64,000 nucleotides of DNA, from assembly GCA_032622095.1 (NCBI GenBank), contig CP136064.1, positions 147,874,864 through 147,938,863 on the forward strand, given 5' to 3'. The DNA comes from Siphonodentalium dalli. Its lineage: Eukaryota; Mollusca; Scaphopoda; Gadilida; Siphonodentaliidae. Every line of letters begins with the position of its first letter. Position 1 is the first letter of the stretch. The translations under genes and the position numbers were made by a program. Below, piece by piece: positions 32,811-44,763 of the stretch. The notes beneath the pieces are model-generated. The model had not been told where the DNA came from. It did no database searches and was given only the letters and a program-made list of their open reading frames with translations.

Positions 32811-34644
32811 TAGACAGACTGGACTGAATGGGGGACCACTATGGACAAATTTGAGGCTATTATTTACATTACCAGGGATTTTGTATAGCATTCCCAACAA
32901 TACATGTCTTTTCATTGTAAATTGGTTAGTAGATTAGAAATTGGAAATCCAGTTAAATCAAACCCTGATTATTAACAAATTCAGTAATATTTTGACAGTT
33001 TCCAATGTTTCGAACAGCATTGATAAAAAATAACATATAGTTCCAAAAATTAGGAAAAATGTTAATGCTGTTTGCATGATAGATGCTACATGTTGCCACA
33101 GCGTTTCCCACAGCATTGCTTGTTGCCATGGCCAATTTAACCCTTTCAAGAAGGGAGTTGCGCTGGATAAATTTGATAGTTCCCATCTATAGGTCATCTT
33201 GAAGCTACATCTGAAGTTTGGTGAAGATCGGATGAGTGATGCGGCCTGTAGGGATGCTGAAGGAATTTGTTGACGCATGCACGATGGTCGCCATCCCATG
33301 GCAATAGCTCAAAGTTTCAAACATTACATTGTAAAGTTGAGCTAAAAATGGACAAAAACACCACAACAAGGCATTTTTAGAAAGTCAATTCTAAGGATTC
33401 ATAGGGCCTTAAGTTGATATTCTACACCATGTCTTTGGATATTCCTTCACAGAGTGTTCAACCATGTATAGTATTGTATACTTGAGTGATTATGAGAAAT
33501 ACAGGGAATGTCATGGACATATATTTATTGAGTTGTATGACCACAAATTTGCTATTTCATCAATCATCACACCATTTAATTTTTGTGCACAATCTAGAGA
33601 GGACATTTCTAAAACAACAAGATATCCCTTCATTTTTCTTTAGTTTTCAAAATATAAAAAGACCATAAAAAATGGATTTTAGCTAATTTTGATAAATTTT
33701 GGCTCTGAAATCAGATAAACTCCCAATTTTGGAGGCACATAACCACTGACATAACTAAAAAATTATTCAACGTATCTGAGAAAGGTTTTCTGTTCTGCAA
33801 TCATGATTGTGTACTCTATAAAATGGATATATAAATGGATGGTCTTGTGAAATAAAGTTTTTTATAAACATTCATGAAAAGCCATACATTGAGTATTTGA
33901 CCAAATTTACTTAACAAATTCTCAAAATTCGCCTTTCTTGATTCTTTTTTATCTTTAGTATGTTGCTTGTGTAGCCTTGTGATGACGCCAAACAAAAATA
34001 GGGGGGGTGGGGGAATGGCTTTTCATTTTATTTTCTACTTTGCTCAAAATAAATATGAATACCCCCCCAGACTCAGACTGCTTCTCCTTATTTTTAATGT
34101 ACTATACTATTTTAGCATGAGTTCTTTCATGACTAGACTTTCCTGAAATTTCCTGACAACCCTGTACTAGTATTGGCCAAACAATATTTACCTTGACCTT
34201 GTAAGCCAGTACATTCTCTTTCATATGTGAGGCTCCCTATGGGAGACTCACATATATAAGAGAATACCCTGGCACAGGATCTTTAATGCTGCACCAGCGC
34301 AGCTCCAGTCATTAAAGGATTAATGTACTTATTCCCACTCAGGAACTTTGTGAACATTGCAATTAGTTTGAGGTGAAATTATAAATGCACTGGACTAAAA
34401 GGATTTAGTCATACAAAGAGTAAAATCCAAGATGGCTGCTAGTGGTCATGTTTTTAAATGAATTTAGGAAATAATCGATATCTCCCATCTAGAGGTCACC
34501 CCAGAGATCCATATGAAGTTTGGTGGCGATCAGATGAGGGATGTGGTATGTCGTGTGTGCCAAAGGATTTAGTCATGCAAAGAGTAAAATGCCCATGATT
34601 TTTTCAAATTAGATACAGATATATGCGGGCTGTGCCGCTGCAGG
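32811..34644. other. Non-coding dispersed repeats
   Basis: Blocks near 33150-33250 and 34480-34600 (GAAGTTTGGTGNNGATCNGATGAGNGATG) are copies of one dispersed repeat. An inverted copy lies at about 35790-35920 on the other side of the hAT element. A TTAA-type end lies near 34320. No gene was recognised. Confidence 0.55.
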
Positions 34645-35742
34645 TAGGGTCCTGCGAATATTCGATATTCGATTCGAGATTCGATTCGAAAGTCAAATTC
34701 GATTCGAATTCGATTCGAAATTGCCAACTCGAAATTTCGAATATACACTTATGGAAAAGTAGGTGGTTTACAGGCAGGTACACATGTCGATCGTAGCTGT
34801 TTTGTGCCATTTAATTACAGAAAATGATGTATATATGCACCTTATAATTATCATTGTACATCGCGATTATATATATTAAATATAAGTATAGACAGCAATT
34901 AGCCACTATAGGACAACTAAATACGTCTGATTTCTATCTTTGAACATGGTAGCCAAAAGCTTGGAGATCGCAGATGGACAGACGACGCGCCTGAATTATA
35001 ATAGCTATGAGACTGATCAACCGCTAGCGTTATCCGCGATCTATCCGTCTCAGATTCCGCGTTATGTAATATAGCTCAGAATTTAAACAACACGTGTTCC
35101 CTGCATCGAAAAGTGCATTTTGGCAGTGTTTCCTTTAGAAGTTTACTTTCAATTTCGGAGCGTTCTTTGACACTTTACAAAACGTCATCCGTTATTCATG
35201 TTTATTTTAAACATGATAAAGCTGCAGGCTTACACATGTGATGAATGCAACATGGTGTATAAATCGCAAGCATCTGGGACAACGACCCTTCTATGGAATC
35301 ATCTGTTCAAGATGCACCCATCACTACATAAACAGGCTACACTACGACTATTGTTGCATCTTCAAGTTTATAACAACGGGTGATTCCGAATGTTGATTTG
35401 CACTTTTGCATGCACGTGCAATCTGTACAAATTTTGCGTGATTTTAGTTCCAATAATCCGTTTAGTGGTTATATTTTAATCGTCGTGACGGTCGCATGGA
35501 CATTATAATCATTTATCAATTGAAGTTAATAGTATTGCAAATGACGGTTCATCGCCACATGAGTTATGATGGAACTTCGTGCATGTAGTTCATGGAACGG
35601 TTCACAAATCGTCTAATCGTTGACAAAACATGCCCAATTGAGAATGCAACATACAGATGTGATTCGATTCTATATTCAATTCGATTTCCTGAATTCGATT
35701 CGATATTCGATTCGATCAAAATCTCCAATTCGCAGGACCCTA
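34645..35742 (+). mobile_element. 1.1-kb hAT-like element
   Basis: The ends TAGGGTCCTGCGAAT and ATTCGCAGGACCCTA are flanked by a perfect 8-bp duplication, GCTGCAGG (34637-34644 and 35743-35750), as in the hAT superfamily. Subterminal ATTCGATTCGA clusters occur at both ends. It keeps only a BED-finger fragment of coding sequence, so it is an internally deleted copy. Confidence 0.85.
35198..35383 (+). pseudogene. BED-type zinc-finger remnant of a hAT transposase
   Basis: In a 61-codon frame, residues 13-40 read TCDECNMVYKSQASG, then a spacer, then LWNHLFKMHPS. This is a C-x2-C...H-x4-H arrangement typical of the BED finger that begins many hAT transposases. The frame stops soon after, and the catalytic domain is absent from the element. 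Confidence 0.7.
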
Positions 35743-36010
35743 GCTGCAGGGTGTGTCGATGGATTCAAATTTGAAATCCAAGATTTTCTACAGCTATCTT
35801 GGATTTTACTCTTTGCAAAGTTTGCATGACTAAATTCTTTGGCACACCCTGCAGACAACATCCCTCATCCGATCACCACCAGACTTCACATGGAACATCG
35901 GGGTGACCACTAGCTTGGAGCCATCTTGAATTTTAATTTATATATATATCTCTTCATGTTCATTGTTCATATCTAGACATTTAACTTTCAGCATTCCTAA
36001 TCACTCCATA

Positions 36011-36858
36011 CTCTTGGGCTCCAAATAAACATGCATGCATGTTTATTATTTTCTTGGGAAATTTCCCCCTGCACAGTGCTAATTTAGGTCTGCACGTTTA
36101 TTAATTTTGAGGCTATGAAAATTTAAATCAGGACAAATTCAAGATTTCTATATGATTCTGATACTTTTGAGTGCCTAATAAATTTACAGGGTGGAATAAT
36201 AGTACAGGTTGGAAAATGTCGCATAACTGAATAATAGTACAGGGCGGAATAAACGTACAGACTGGAAATATTATTAGTACCGGTACCATACATCCCCACA
36301 AAACGCACCATCTGACTGGTTTACTGATGCCATGTGACAGAAATAGTTTTGATGGATAGCCAGGTCTGTGAATCTGCAGTGTGCTGATAACTGTTTGTCA
36401 ACAATCTGAGTTCATTTCTTTATGAATAACACAATTTAAGATTGGTGAATTATTTCTTTTGGTTAATTTAATAAACGTACAGGGCCAAATAACGATCGTA
36501 CAGGTGGGAATTTTACCTCGATTTTAATAATCGTACATGTATATTTATTAGGCACTCAAGAGTACCAAAATGAGGAGCTTATATAACTTTATGCATGTAC
36601 ATATTCAAGTATATGGCACACATGTGAACATTTTAATATTGAATAAAACACCACATGCCACATACTATGTTGATTCCTATACCGGTACCTACATGTACTA
36701 TAAAAATAATTAGTTTAACCATAGTTGATGTTTTGTTCAGAGTTCCCCCTGCACTATTACTAGTATTTGGGTCTGCACTTTTATTAACTTTCAATGGAAT
36801 CCCCCCACCCCCTCCTGCACTATTATTTGGGCCTGCACTTTAATTTGGAGCCCGAGAG
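36011..36858. mobile_element. TA-target MITE (CTCTTGGGCTCC family), copy 1
   Basis: The ends CTCTTGGGCTCCAAAT and ATTTGGAGCCCGAGAG are flanked by TA (36009-36010 and 36859-36860). It carries the nested element at 36164-36562. A second copy without that insertion lies at 41236-41680. Confidence 0.85.
36164..36562. mobile_element. Nested TA-target MITE (CTNTTGAGTGCC family)
   Basis: The ends CTTTTGAGTGCCTAATAAA and TTTATTAGGCACTCAAGAG are flanked by TA. The homologous position near 41392 reads CTGATACCAAAA without the insert, so it is a true empty site. The interior is made of AATAATAGTACAGGGCGGAA-like words. Confidence 0.9.
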
Positions 36859-36859
36859 T

Positions 36860-37297
36860 AAGTCATTTGCTGTAACACATGAAATTATCCTCTCTCCATG
36901 TTGAGCTTCATTGACACTTTCATTTTTAATTTACTGCATATACATGTACTAGTACTATGTATGTTTCACTATATAGTATGAAATACTAGTAGTCACAAAT
37001 ATTTCTGAAATTCTATTTTACATGTACATTTGTAATTTTGAGGACTGCATATCTCCCCAATTTTTTTCGCACGAGTTGCAGGAAACGAACACTGTTATGC
37101 CTACACCCCCCCCCCCCCCACTATTGGTCAAATTTTTCACAAGTTGGAAATTTCATGCCTGCCACAACATTTTAGCTGGAAATGTACATATCCATTAGTT
37201 TACATATATATATACCGTAATATAGTACCGTACTAGGTTGAAATTGTTCTCATTGACATTGTTTGATTTTCTAACCAGTAATTTAATAGACTATTAA
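36860..37297. other. No gene seen
   Basis: AT-rich with a poly-C run at about 37105. No recognised feature. Confidence 0.45.
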
Positions 37298-37563
37298 AGG
37301 TACTCAATCAGATCAGACGCTCCTAAATTACTATTTCTTTGGCTTCGGGGGTAAAAAATATTTGATTAGATTGATTAGATATCGATGTTTGAAATGTGCT
37401 GTTTTTATTGTTTGTGGCCCAATCTTTTCGAGGACCACGTGCTAAAAACGGACAAATTGCGGTTCTATTAAAGATGGATAACTCTAAAATCAAGTTGTTA
37501 CTATTAACAATAATAACCTCAAAGAACTAGTAATTTAGAAGCATCTGATCCGATTGAGTACCT
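37298..37563. mobile_element. 266-bp TTAA-flanked MITE
   Basis: TTAA at 37294-37297 and 37564-37567; ends AGGTACTCAATCAGATC and GATCCGATTGAGTACCT. A TTAA target with AGG-start termini resembles Kolobok-type MITEs. Confidence 0.8.
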
Positions 37564-37567
37564 TTAA

Positions 37568-38273
37568 TGCCGTGAATAATTTCATATTTGTTTTTCTAAT
37601 TTTGGTCAAATTTAAGTTTAGGGGGTTGGAATTTTCATTTGGAAAGCTTGAGGTGATATGCTAGTTGAAAAGTTCCAACCCAAGGGCCGGGGTGCATTGT
37701 CTACTCTGTCTATTAGTAACGCCCGTAGTGCTCATTTTCCACCAGTACAAAACCTGGGAACTTTTTGAAGGTTTGATACCCAGGGAACCGTATAAAGTCG
37801 ATAAATAACAAGGGGAATATAATTCTTTGATATGATTTGTTCCTCATGAATGTAATTCATTACTGACTGAGAAATATCATATGTACCCCGCATTATTTTT
37901 TTTTATGAGACACAGGGGGGGTGTTTCCGAGATTTGCAGGAAGGTATGCCGGGGTGGGTGGTCCGAGAGACAAAAAAACACATTTTTTACAACCTCATGC
38001 AATTTTTTTTACTGAAGACCTTTTGTGCCCATATTTGACATTTGTAACAGTTAAAAACACCTTATTTATGTTACTGGGACCTTATATGGGCCTTAATGGA
38101 GGTGACATTAAGCTGACATGTTGCATATGGAATGGTGAAGTAAAAATCTACCTTCCCGACACCCTTCAAAAGAAGTAACTAAGACCTTTAAGTCTTGAGT
38201 GTGTGCATGGAAAAAGAGCGAGCAGCTGCCTCAAACTATGTACACCCATCAGCGTCTGATGGGTTACTGTATA
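37568..38273. other. No gene seen
   Basis: The open frame 37921-38178 (85 codons) has no recognisable features and sits in low-complexity sequence. Confidence 0.4.
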
Positions 38274-38397
38274 CAGTAATGCTCTAATTAATCAACTTCT
38301 TAACCACAGCAGAATTATGGGTAACTTTTCAGGATTTAGTCGGAAATATGGCTTGTTGCCATTCATCAGAAAGCTCTCAGCAATTAGAGCATTACTG
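38274..38397. mobile_element. 124-bp mariner-like MITE
   Basis: CAGTAATGCTCTAATTA and AATTAGAGCATTACTG form the ends, with TA on each side (38272-38273 and 38398-38399). The CAGTA start and TA target suit Tc1/mariner. Confidence 0.8.
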
Positions 38398-38660
38398 TAT
38401 GTCCACTAGTCTATATCAATGCATTAAGAATTTAAGATTTAATAGAATTTCCATTTAGCAGAATGGAATTTGACCACCAGGAAGACTTATAGCATACTAG
38501 TACTCTCATCACACACTGACCTGGAAGCTCCATTGCATGTACATGTACATGTATGTGGTAGACAAATGCATATCAACCATATTTGAAAAAAATCTTCATA
38601 TTTACCTCTATTGACATTTTGTTCAATTAAAACAGCTTCTGAAACAGGTTAAACTGTTAA

Positions 38661-39450
38661 CCCTTTTCAGTGCCAGGGGCCGATTATCTCATCGGCCCTA
38701 ATTTACGGTCTGTAAAATCGGCCCTAAAAAAAATTAAAAAAAATAAAAAAAAATTAATGATTTTGTTCGGTTTAATTTATTTTGGGTATGCAGCATGCTA
38801 TAGCGAATTTAAAAACAAACTGGATAAAACCTTAGGGGCATGTTATAACTCAAAAGTATCACCAAGTATTCATAGTAATAATTTTGATGCCCATGAAAAA
38901 CGTAAGATTCCCTGGCACAAAAGTTAACCTACAAAATAAGTCTGTTAAAGAATATAAGAACAAATTATTAAAATTGTAAAAAATAATAACAAATGATGAA
39001 AAATTGTTAGCCTTAGGCCAATGCATTCTCTTATATATGCGAGGCGCAGAGAAGGATCCAGGGATGTTTTGATACCCGTTACAGGTTTGGGCGCCCAAAC
39101 TATGCAGACCCAAATGTCCCCAAATTCCAAGTGGATAGTATTTATTCAAGTTGGATTTTCCATATTTTCAAGGAATTTTTCTAAAATTCAAACACATGTA
39201 ATGCATCATCAACCTGCAGATGATATAGTCTATTATATAGAGCCTTTATTTGCACAATCAAGTGTCCAGTACTGAATTTTTTAACATCCAAATTTATATG
39301 GGGACATACTCAAATACAGAACAGGGGTCCCCAAAAAATCTCTGCATCCATCCCTGGCGAGGCGACATATGGTCGACTCGCATATATAAGAGAATGCATT
39401 GGCACAGGGTATATGGGTTGATACAAAAATTGGACTTGGCACTGAAAGGG
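38661..39450. mobile_element. 790-bp piggyBac-like MITE
   Basis: TTAA at 38657-38660 and 39451-39454; ends CCCTTTTCAGTGCCA and TGGCACTGAAAGGG. Next to the left end GGGCCGATTATCTCATCGGCCC forms a small hairpin. Inside, two copies of CTCGCATATATAAGAGAATG-like sequence face each other. Confidence 0.8.
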
Positions 39451-39786
39451 TTAAAAGAGATAATTTCACAGTCATATGAGTGATATGGGTTTTTATGTGG
39501 TTTAGACCAAAATTAGTGAAATATTAGGTGTGGGTCACACAGTGGGTGTAAAAAAAATATATAAGTTGGGTGTCAAATTTTTTTCTTCTTCTGCAGGTGG
39601 GTACCCAAAAATGCCAGATGCAAACGAGAGCATCGCTAGGGCGTGGCAAAATATGCCCTTTAGCCATTTCAAATTGTACTACCACAAAATAAAATAATAC
39701 TTTGAGCTTACATTTGAAGAAAATCTGATATACCCCTAATTTCAATGCCAAAATGCGGTCAAATTCTAAGTCGAAAAATGGCCATA

Positions 39787-41694
39787 CTCTTGAGTGCCTA
39801 ATAAAGGTACATGCACGATTGTTAAATTTGAGTTAAAATTCCCGCCTGTACGATCGTTATTTGGCCCTGCACATTTATTAAATTTGGCGGTCGAAATATG
39901 TCAACCAATCTTTTTTTTACTATTAAAGTATACAGGGATGATTTGTGATTATTGAACAAATAAAGCGTGTGTGTGTTGATTTGTACGCACGTTCGAAGAC
40001 TCAGTTTAAAATCTATACACATCGAAACTATTTCTGTCACAGGATTTACTTTGAACCAATCAAAACATCCAATATTAGTCACCACCCCCCCCCCCCCACC
40101 CGGGAATCGCTTCTTGTATCATCGACATCATTTCTTAAACCAACGCCCGAACACGTGGTCATTCGGTGCTATTTCTATCACAGACTTTCTTTGAAACCAA
40201 TCAAAACATCCGATAATATTAAAATTGCCCCCCCCCCCCGGGAATAGCTCAATATCCTTGGATCCCAAATTGTATTTAGTATTAGTACTAGTACTTACTA
40301 GCAAGGATACTATTGCTGAATATACAATCCATTTCTCAAAGTGGATTACAATGTAGTACCGGTAATAACATATAAATTAGTACTAGTACAATATTAAATA
40401 GGACGATCGAGCTATGGTGGATTTTAAATGAGTATTTCAATAGATTTGGGGAAATTTCCACCCTGCATATTTATTCCGCCCTGTATGTTTATTAAAAATT
40501 GGGAATATTCCGCCCTGTATGTTTATTCCGCCCTGTATGTTTATTACTATATTACTCTTGGGCTCCAAATAAACATGCATGCACGTTTATTATTTTCTTG
40601 GGAAATCCCCCCCTGCACAGTGCTTATTTGTGTCTGCGCAAGATAACTTGATTTCGACTTTACCTACGGGACAGCAACAATAACATTAGGGGGAATGGAT
40701 AACATATCTATAAACGCGTGTATAACTTTAATATAGATACGATATATATTAGGTGCTCGGTACCTGATATACCAGATAATATGTATGGGGCTTTCGCACT
40801 TACCTTATATTACGCATGTGGGTCATACAAAGCCTTAATCAATTGTTATCATGAAACATAAATCATAACACAGATTTTGTGTGTGTTCTATGGGTTTCTG
40901 CTATCTTTTCTGTTCCAAATCTTTGAGACTGTATATCAGAAACTGCCGTTACAGCAGGGTGCTCTGCCTATCATTAGCTTATGTCAGCTTCCGGTGGGCA
41001 AGACATGGTACCTCTATATGTGGACTCTTCTGCTATTGGGCATCCCCCCTTTACTCACATAATGTGGGTCACACAAAGATAGGACGATCGAGCTATGGTG
41101 GATTTTAAATGAGTATTTCAATAGATTTGGGGAAATTTCCACCCTGCATGTTTATTCCGCCCTGTATGTTTATTAAAAATTGGGAATATTCCGCCCTGTA
41201 TGTTTATTCCGCCCTGTATGTTTATTACTATATTACTCTTGGGCTCCAAATAAACATGCATGCACGTTTATTATTTTCTTGGGAAATCCCCCCCTGCACA
41301 GTGCTTATTTGGGTCTGCACGTTTATTAATTTTGAGGCTATGAAAATTGAAATCAGCACAAACTCAAGATTTCTATATGACTCTGATACCAAAAAGATGA
41401 GTTTATATCTTTATGCATGTACATATGATGATATTCAAATATATATGACACACATGGTGAACATTTAAATACTGAATAAAACACCACATGACATATACCG
41501 CACTATGTTGATTCCTATACTTGACCTACCGGTACACGAACTCACGAACTGTAAAAATAATATGTTTAACAGTTGATGTTTTGTTGAGAGTTTCCCATGC
41601 ACTATTATTTGGGCCTGCACTTTTATTAACTTTCAATGGAATTCCCCCCCCCCCCTGCACTTTTATTTGGAGCCCGAGAGTAGGCACTCAAGAG
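39787..41694. mobile_element. 1.9-kb TA-target element holding nested copies
   Basis: The ends CTCTTGAGTGCC and GGCACTCAAGAG lie beside TA (39785-39786 and 41695-41696), the same termini as the 36164-36562 MITE. The interior has a direct duplication of about 240 bp (40403-40640 and 41082-41316). It also contains the element 41236-41680, close to its right end. Confidence 0.75.
41236..41680. mobile_element. TA-target MITE (CTCTTGGGCTCC family), copy 2
   Basis: Same ends as 36011-36858, with TA on both sides (41234-41235 and 41681-41682). It lacks the nested insert and so serves as the empty-site reference for copy 1. Confidence 0.85.
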
Positions 41695-41696
41695 TA

Positions 41697-42065
41697 ACTC
41701 ACGTAAAAATAATTATACAGAACCTATATTCGAACATGGCCTGTAGTTTTAGCTGGGAAAAACACATACCAGCTTTGGTTTGTGCAGATAAAATAATAAA
41801 AACTGGAGTTATCGGTCGGAAACCGAAATGTTATGAAATTGGTCAAATTCTAAGTGGATAAAGGGCCGTAACTCATGTAAAAATAATTGTACTGAACCCA
41901 TATTCGAACTTGGCCTGTATCTTTAACTGGGAAATACACATACCAACTTTGGTTCAGATAAAATAATCCAAACTGGAGTTATCGATCGGAAACCACAAAT
42001 GTTAACGGACGGACAGACAGACGGACGGACTGATAACATAATACAACCTTTTTTCAAAAAGGGCG
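41697..42065. repeat. Tandem pair of about 170-bp units
   Basis: CACGTAAAAATAATTATACA...TTCGAACNTGGCCTGTA...TGGAGTTATCG.TCGGAAACC appears twice. It is followed by a GGACGGACAGACAGACGG microsatellite and an AAAAAGGGCGTATAAA end. Confidence 0.7.
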
Positions 42066-42779
42066 TATAAAAACAGCATACCTTCCTGCTAATTTTATTT
42101 TACTACCCTCCCCCCTGAGGCTGAGAGTGAGACTGAGACTGAGAGACACCGAATAATTATTTACTCCATTACTGAGAATACTGAATAGCCAATATTATAT
42201 AAACATATAGATCTACAGTACTACTCACTCAGTAGGCTACATGTCAGATATAGATATACATTGTAATTTGTTAAATTTGTAAACTGCAAATCTTCATTCA
42301 AACAAACACAATTTCAATATTCAACTTCGAGAAATTTAGAGTTCCCTCTGAGGACCCTCTCTTGCAACTGACTTTTTCTGAGCACTGTGCCAGGAATTAA
42401 TGTGGCATTGGAAACAACTGTCAACAGCTATTTATCTGCAGTTCCGCTTGGTAAATCATAACATTTTTCAATAAATACATTTTTGAGAATTATTTTCTGG
42501 AATTACACCACTTGACCTACATTTGAAAAATCAATACAAAATTAAAAAATAAATACACCAACATTATAGGAACAAGTTAAATACCAGAATACCTGTTGTT
42601 TCCAATGCTACATCAAATCAGAAGTATGCCGTGCAAGTTACTGCAACTCTGTACCTTTTGCTCAGCTGAGCAGATTTGCATGGAAATCCCCATTTAAAAT
42701 TGGTCACTTGACGAAATACAAAATGAAAATGTAGGTGTTGTCGTTGTAAAACTAAAAGTTCACTGGCAAATTCAACTTC
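42066..42779. other. No gene seen
   Basis: AT-rich; contains the palindrome GCTCAGCTGAGC at about 42660. No recognised gene. Confidence 0.4.
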
Positions 42780-43130
42780 AAGCGCAATGTGAATGTCACG
42801 GTCACGGGTCAGAGACAGCGACCCAGACTATTTAGGTCACGGAGACTCGGAGTACGGCCCGGCCAGAGACTAACTTCACAAAGTGAGGGAGTGATTGTGA
42901 AAATTTTGGAAATTGGGTCAATAATTAATACTCACCGATGTTCACACGTCCGTAAACTGAACTGCGCAGCTATTCCGTGTCTATATGTAGGTCGACGTGG
43001 TGGTCGTTTATTCGAACGCTCCGTTCAAAACTTGCATGGAAGTTGTCCCAAATCGTGTACTACTACTCGAAATATGTTCAAATCCAAACACTCAACAATG
43101 CGCGATGACGAAATATTATGACGTCAAGAG
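42780..43130 (-). promoter_or_regulatory. CpG-rich stretch with a minus-strand splice donor
   Basis: This stretch is clearly richer in CG than its surroundings. On the minus strand it has TGACGTCA (CRE-like, about 43119) and, about 180 bp later, ACATCG|GTGAGTATT at 42934. That is the layout of a promoter plus non-coding first exon. The plus-strand 110-codon frame across it is then incidental. No downstream exon could be assigned. Confidence 0.3.
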
Positions 43131-43589
43131 CGCGTCATGCACGTGCAACTCACCGCGAGCTGTTTAGTTTCTAACAGGTGCGTTTTGTCCCTGGCGCAAT
43201 TAATATCGATATTCGCTAACGTATTAATAACGTGGTTATTGTCTTTATTGAGGGGTGTGTGGCTAAAACGATTTATAATATGTCTGATTCATCTGGTTTT
43301 ATTCAACAAAAGAAAATAACTAAACAAACTGTCGGTGGTGGATTGGGGAGGGGGGAGTTGGGCTGGAATGTACCAATTGGAAAATTCCAACCTATAAATG
43401 GGGAAGGGATATTTGACTTTGAAAAAAAATCATCTCAAACTTTGGGTGTGGGGGGGGGGGGGTGATCTGGTTCAGAGGTATGGGAGGCCATTTTCACATT
43501 TATTCCTTATTTGTAGTTAAGCGCAAATAAAAATTCATATACATTGATCCCCACTGAATTAATTTTAAATGGCACAGGCCTAAACACAC
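43131..43589. other. Non-coding with poly-G tract
   Basis: A G-run at about 43452-43462 and an AGGTATGGGAGGCCATTTTC word mark the start of the palindrome-array repeat family. No gene. Confidence 0.4.
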
Positions 43590-43990
43590 CACTCAAGCCT
43601 ATATAGCCCACCATATGAGGGAAGCAATCCCACAGTAACCCTAATTCCCTTTTTATGACCACGGAAATGGTATAGATCTGTGCAGGATATGTCTCTTTTT
43701 ATAAAATATACTAGATTTCTGGGATGGAGACACAAATTATTGGGGGCAGGGATGCTGATAATATGAAAATAGTGTTTTTCCCCCTTATTGCAAGTCAATA
43801 TAAGTACTCCATGTGAGGGAAGCAAGCCTCCCCCAGTAACCCTAATTCCCCTTTTACGGCCATGGAAATTGTAAATATCTGTGCAGGAAATTCCCTTTAA
43901 TAAAATATACAAGAGCTCTTGGAGTGAGACTCCAATTCTTGGGACACCAGGGACAGAGATGCTGATATGCATATGGAAATATGTTTTTTC
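43590..43990 (-). repeat. 185-bp-type repeat units, cluster 1
   Basis: Two units share CACCATATGAGGGAAGC, CATGGAAATNGTANATATCTG, TGCTGATA and TATGAAAATA. They keep a 130-codon minus-strand frame open. Related clusters are at 45160-45470, 46525-46910 and 58550-58925, where the frame is less complete. I treat this as repeat, not gene. Confidence 0.7.
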
Positions 43991-44134
43991 TTCAACTTTC
44001 GAGTCTGTATGGAGCTACTACTATGAGATGGACTCAATCATTCACAATCGGAGGGAAGTAAGGGAGTGTTAGGTGTTTGCGCTTAAGCGCAAATGATTTA
44101 CACTTAAGCGCAAATAAATTGTTAGACACCTAAC

Positions 44135-44623
44135 TATGGGAGGCCGTTTTCACATTTATTAGATAATTGAACTTAAGCGCAATTCAATTGCGCTTAAGCT
44201 GCTTAATCGTAATTCAATTTCGCTTAAGCACAATTACTTACATCTTTATCCAATTGATTTGCGCAATTGATTTTCGCTTAAGTGCAAATGAATAGCGCTA
44301 TAGCAAGTTTTCACCCCTCAAAGATCAAATGAGGTTCATAATAAGGTTTGGCTGGATAGTCATCCTGCAGACTATTAAGAATTAAGGGGGTTTGTTTATG
44401 GTGGACAATAATAGCACTTAAGCGCAATTCAATTGCGCTTTAATAAGCGCATTTGAATTTAGAGTTTTTAATTGCGCTTAAGCGCAATTTGCTACCCACA
44501 TAATGTTAAATGAATTGCGCTTCAGCGCAATGAATTTTGCTTAAGCACAATTGAATTACATTTGTGTACAACTAATTGCGCTTAAGTCGAATTATTTATT
44601 AAATGTGAAAATGGCCTCCCGTA
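44135..44623. mobile_element. Palindrome-array element with TATGGGAGGCC ends, copy 1
   Basis: The ends TATGGGAGGCCGTTTTC and GAAAATGGCCTCCCGTA are inverted repeats continuing through CACATTTATT/AATAAATGTG. The interior is nearly all GCGCTTAAGCGCAAT words, such as ATTGCGCTTAAGCGCAAT, a perfect palindrome. Confidence 0.8.
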
Positions 44624-44763
44624 CATAACGTCCGCCGATGTGTGAAAATTATCATATTAAGCAGTATTAATTAAGTGTAAATAACCATGACTTGTATTTT
44701 ATATTTTCTTAACCAGTCCTCAATCTGGATTCACCCCTCTCTGTTAACTGGTATTCAGGATTC

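Noticed and set aside
36655-36843. 62-codon frame rich in Pro and Leu
   Set aside because: Lies in the right half of a TA-target MITE and is repeat-derived.
42789-43121. 110-codon plus-strand frame in CpG-rich sequence
   Set aside because: No recognised domain; the patch looks more like a minus-strand promoter or first exon.
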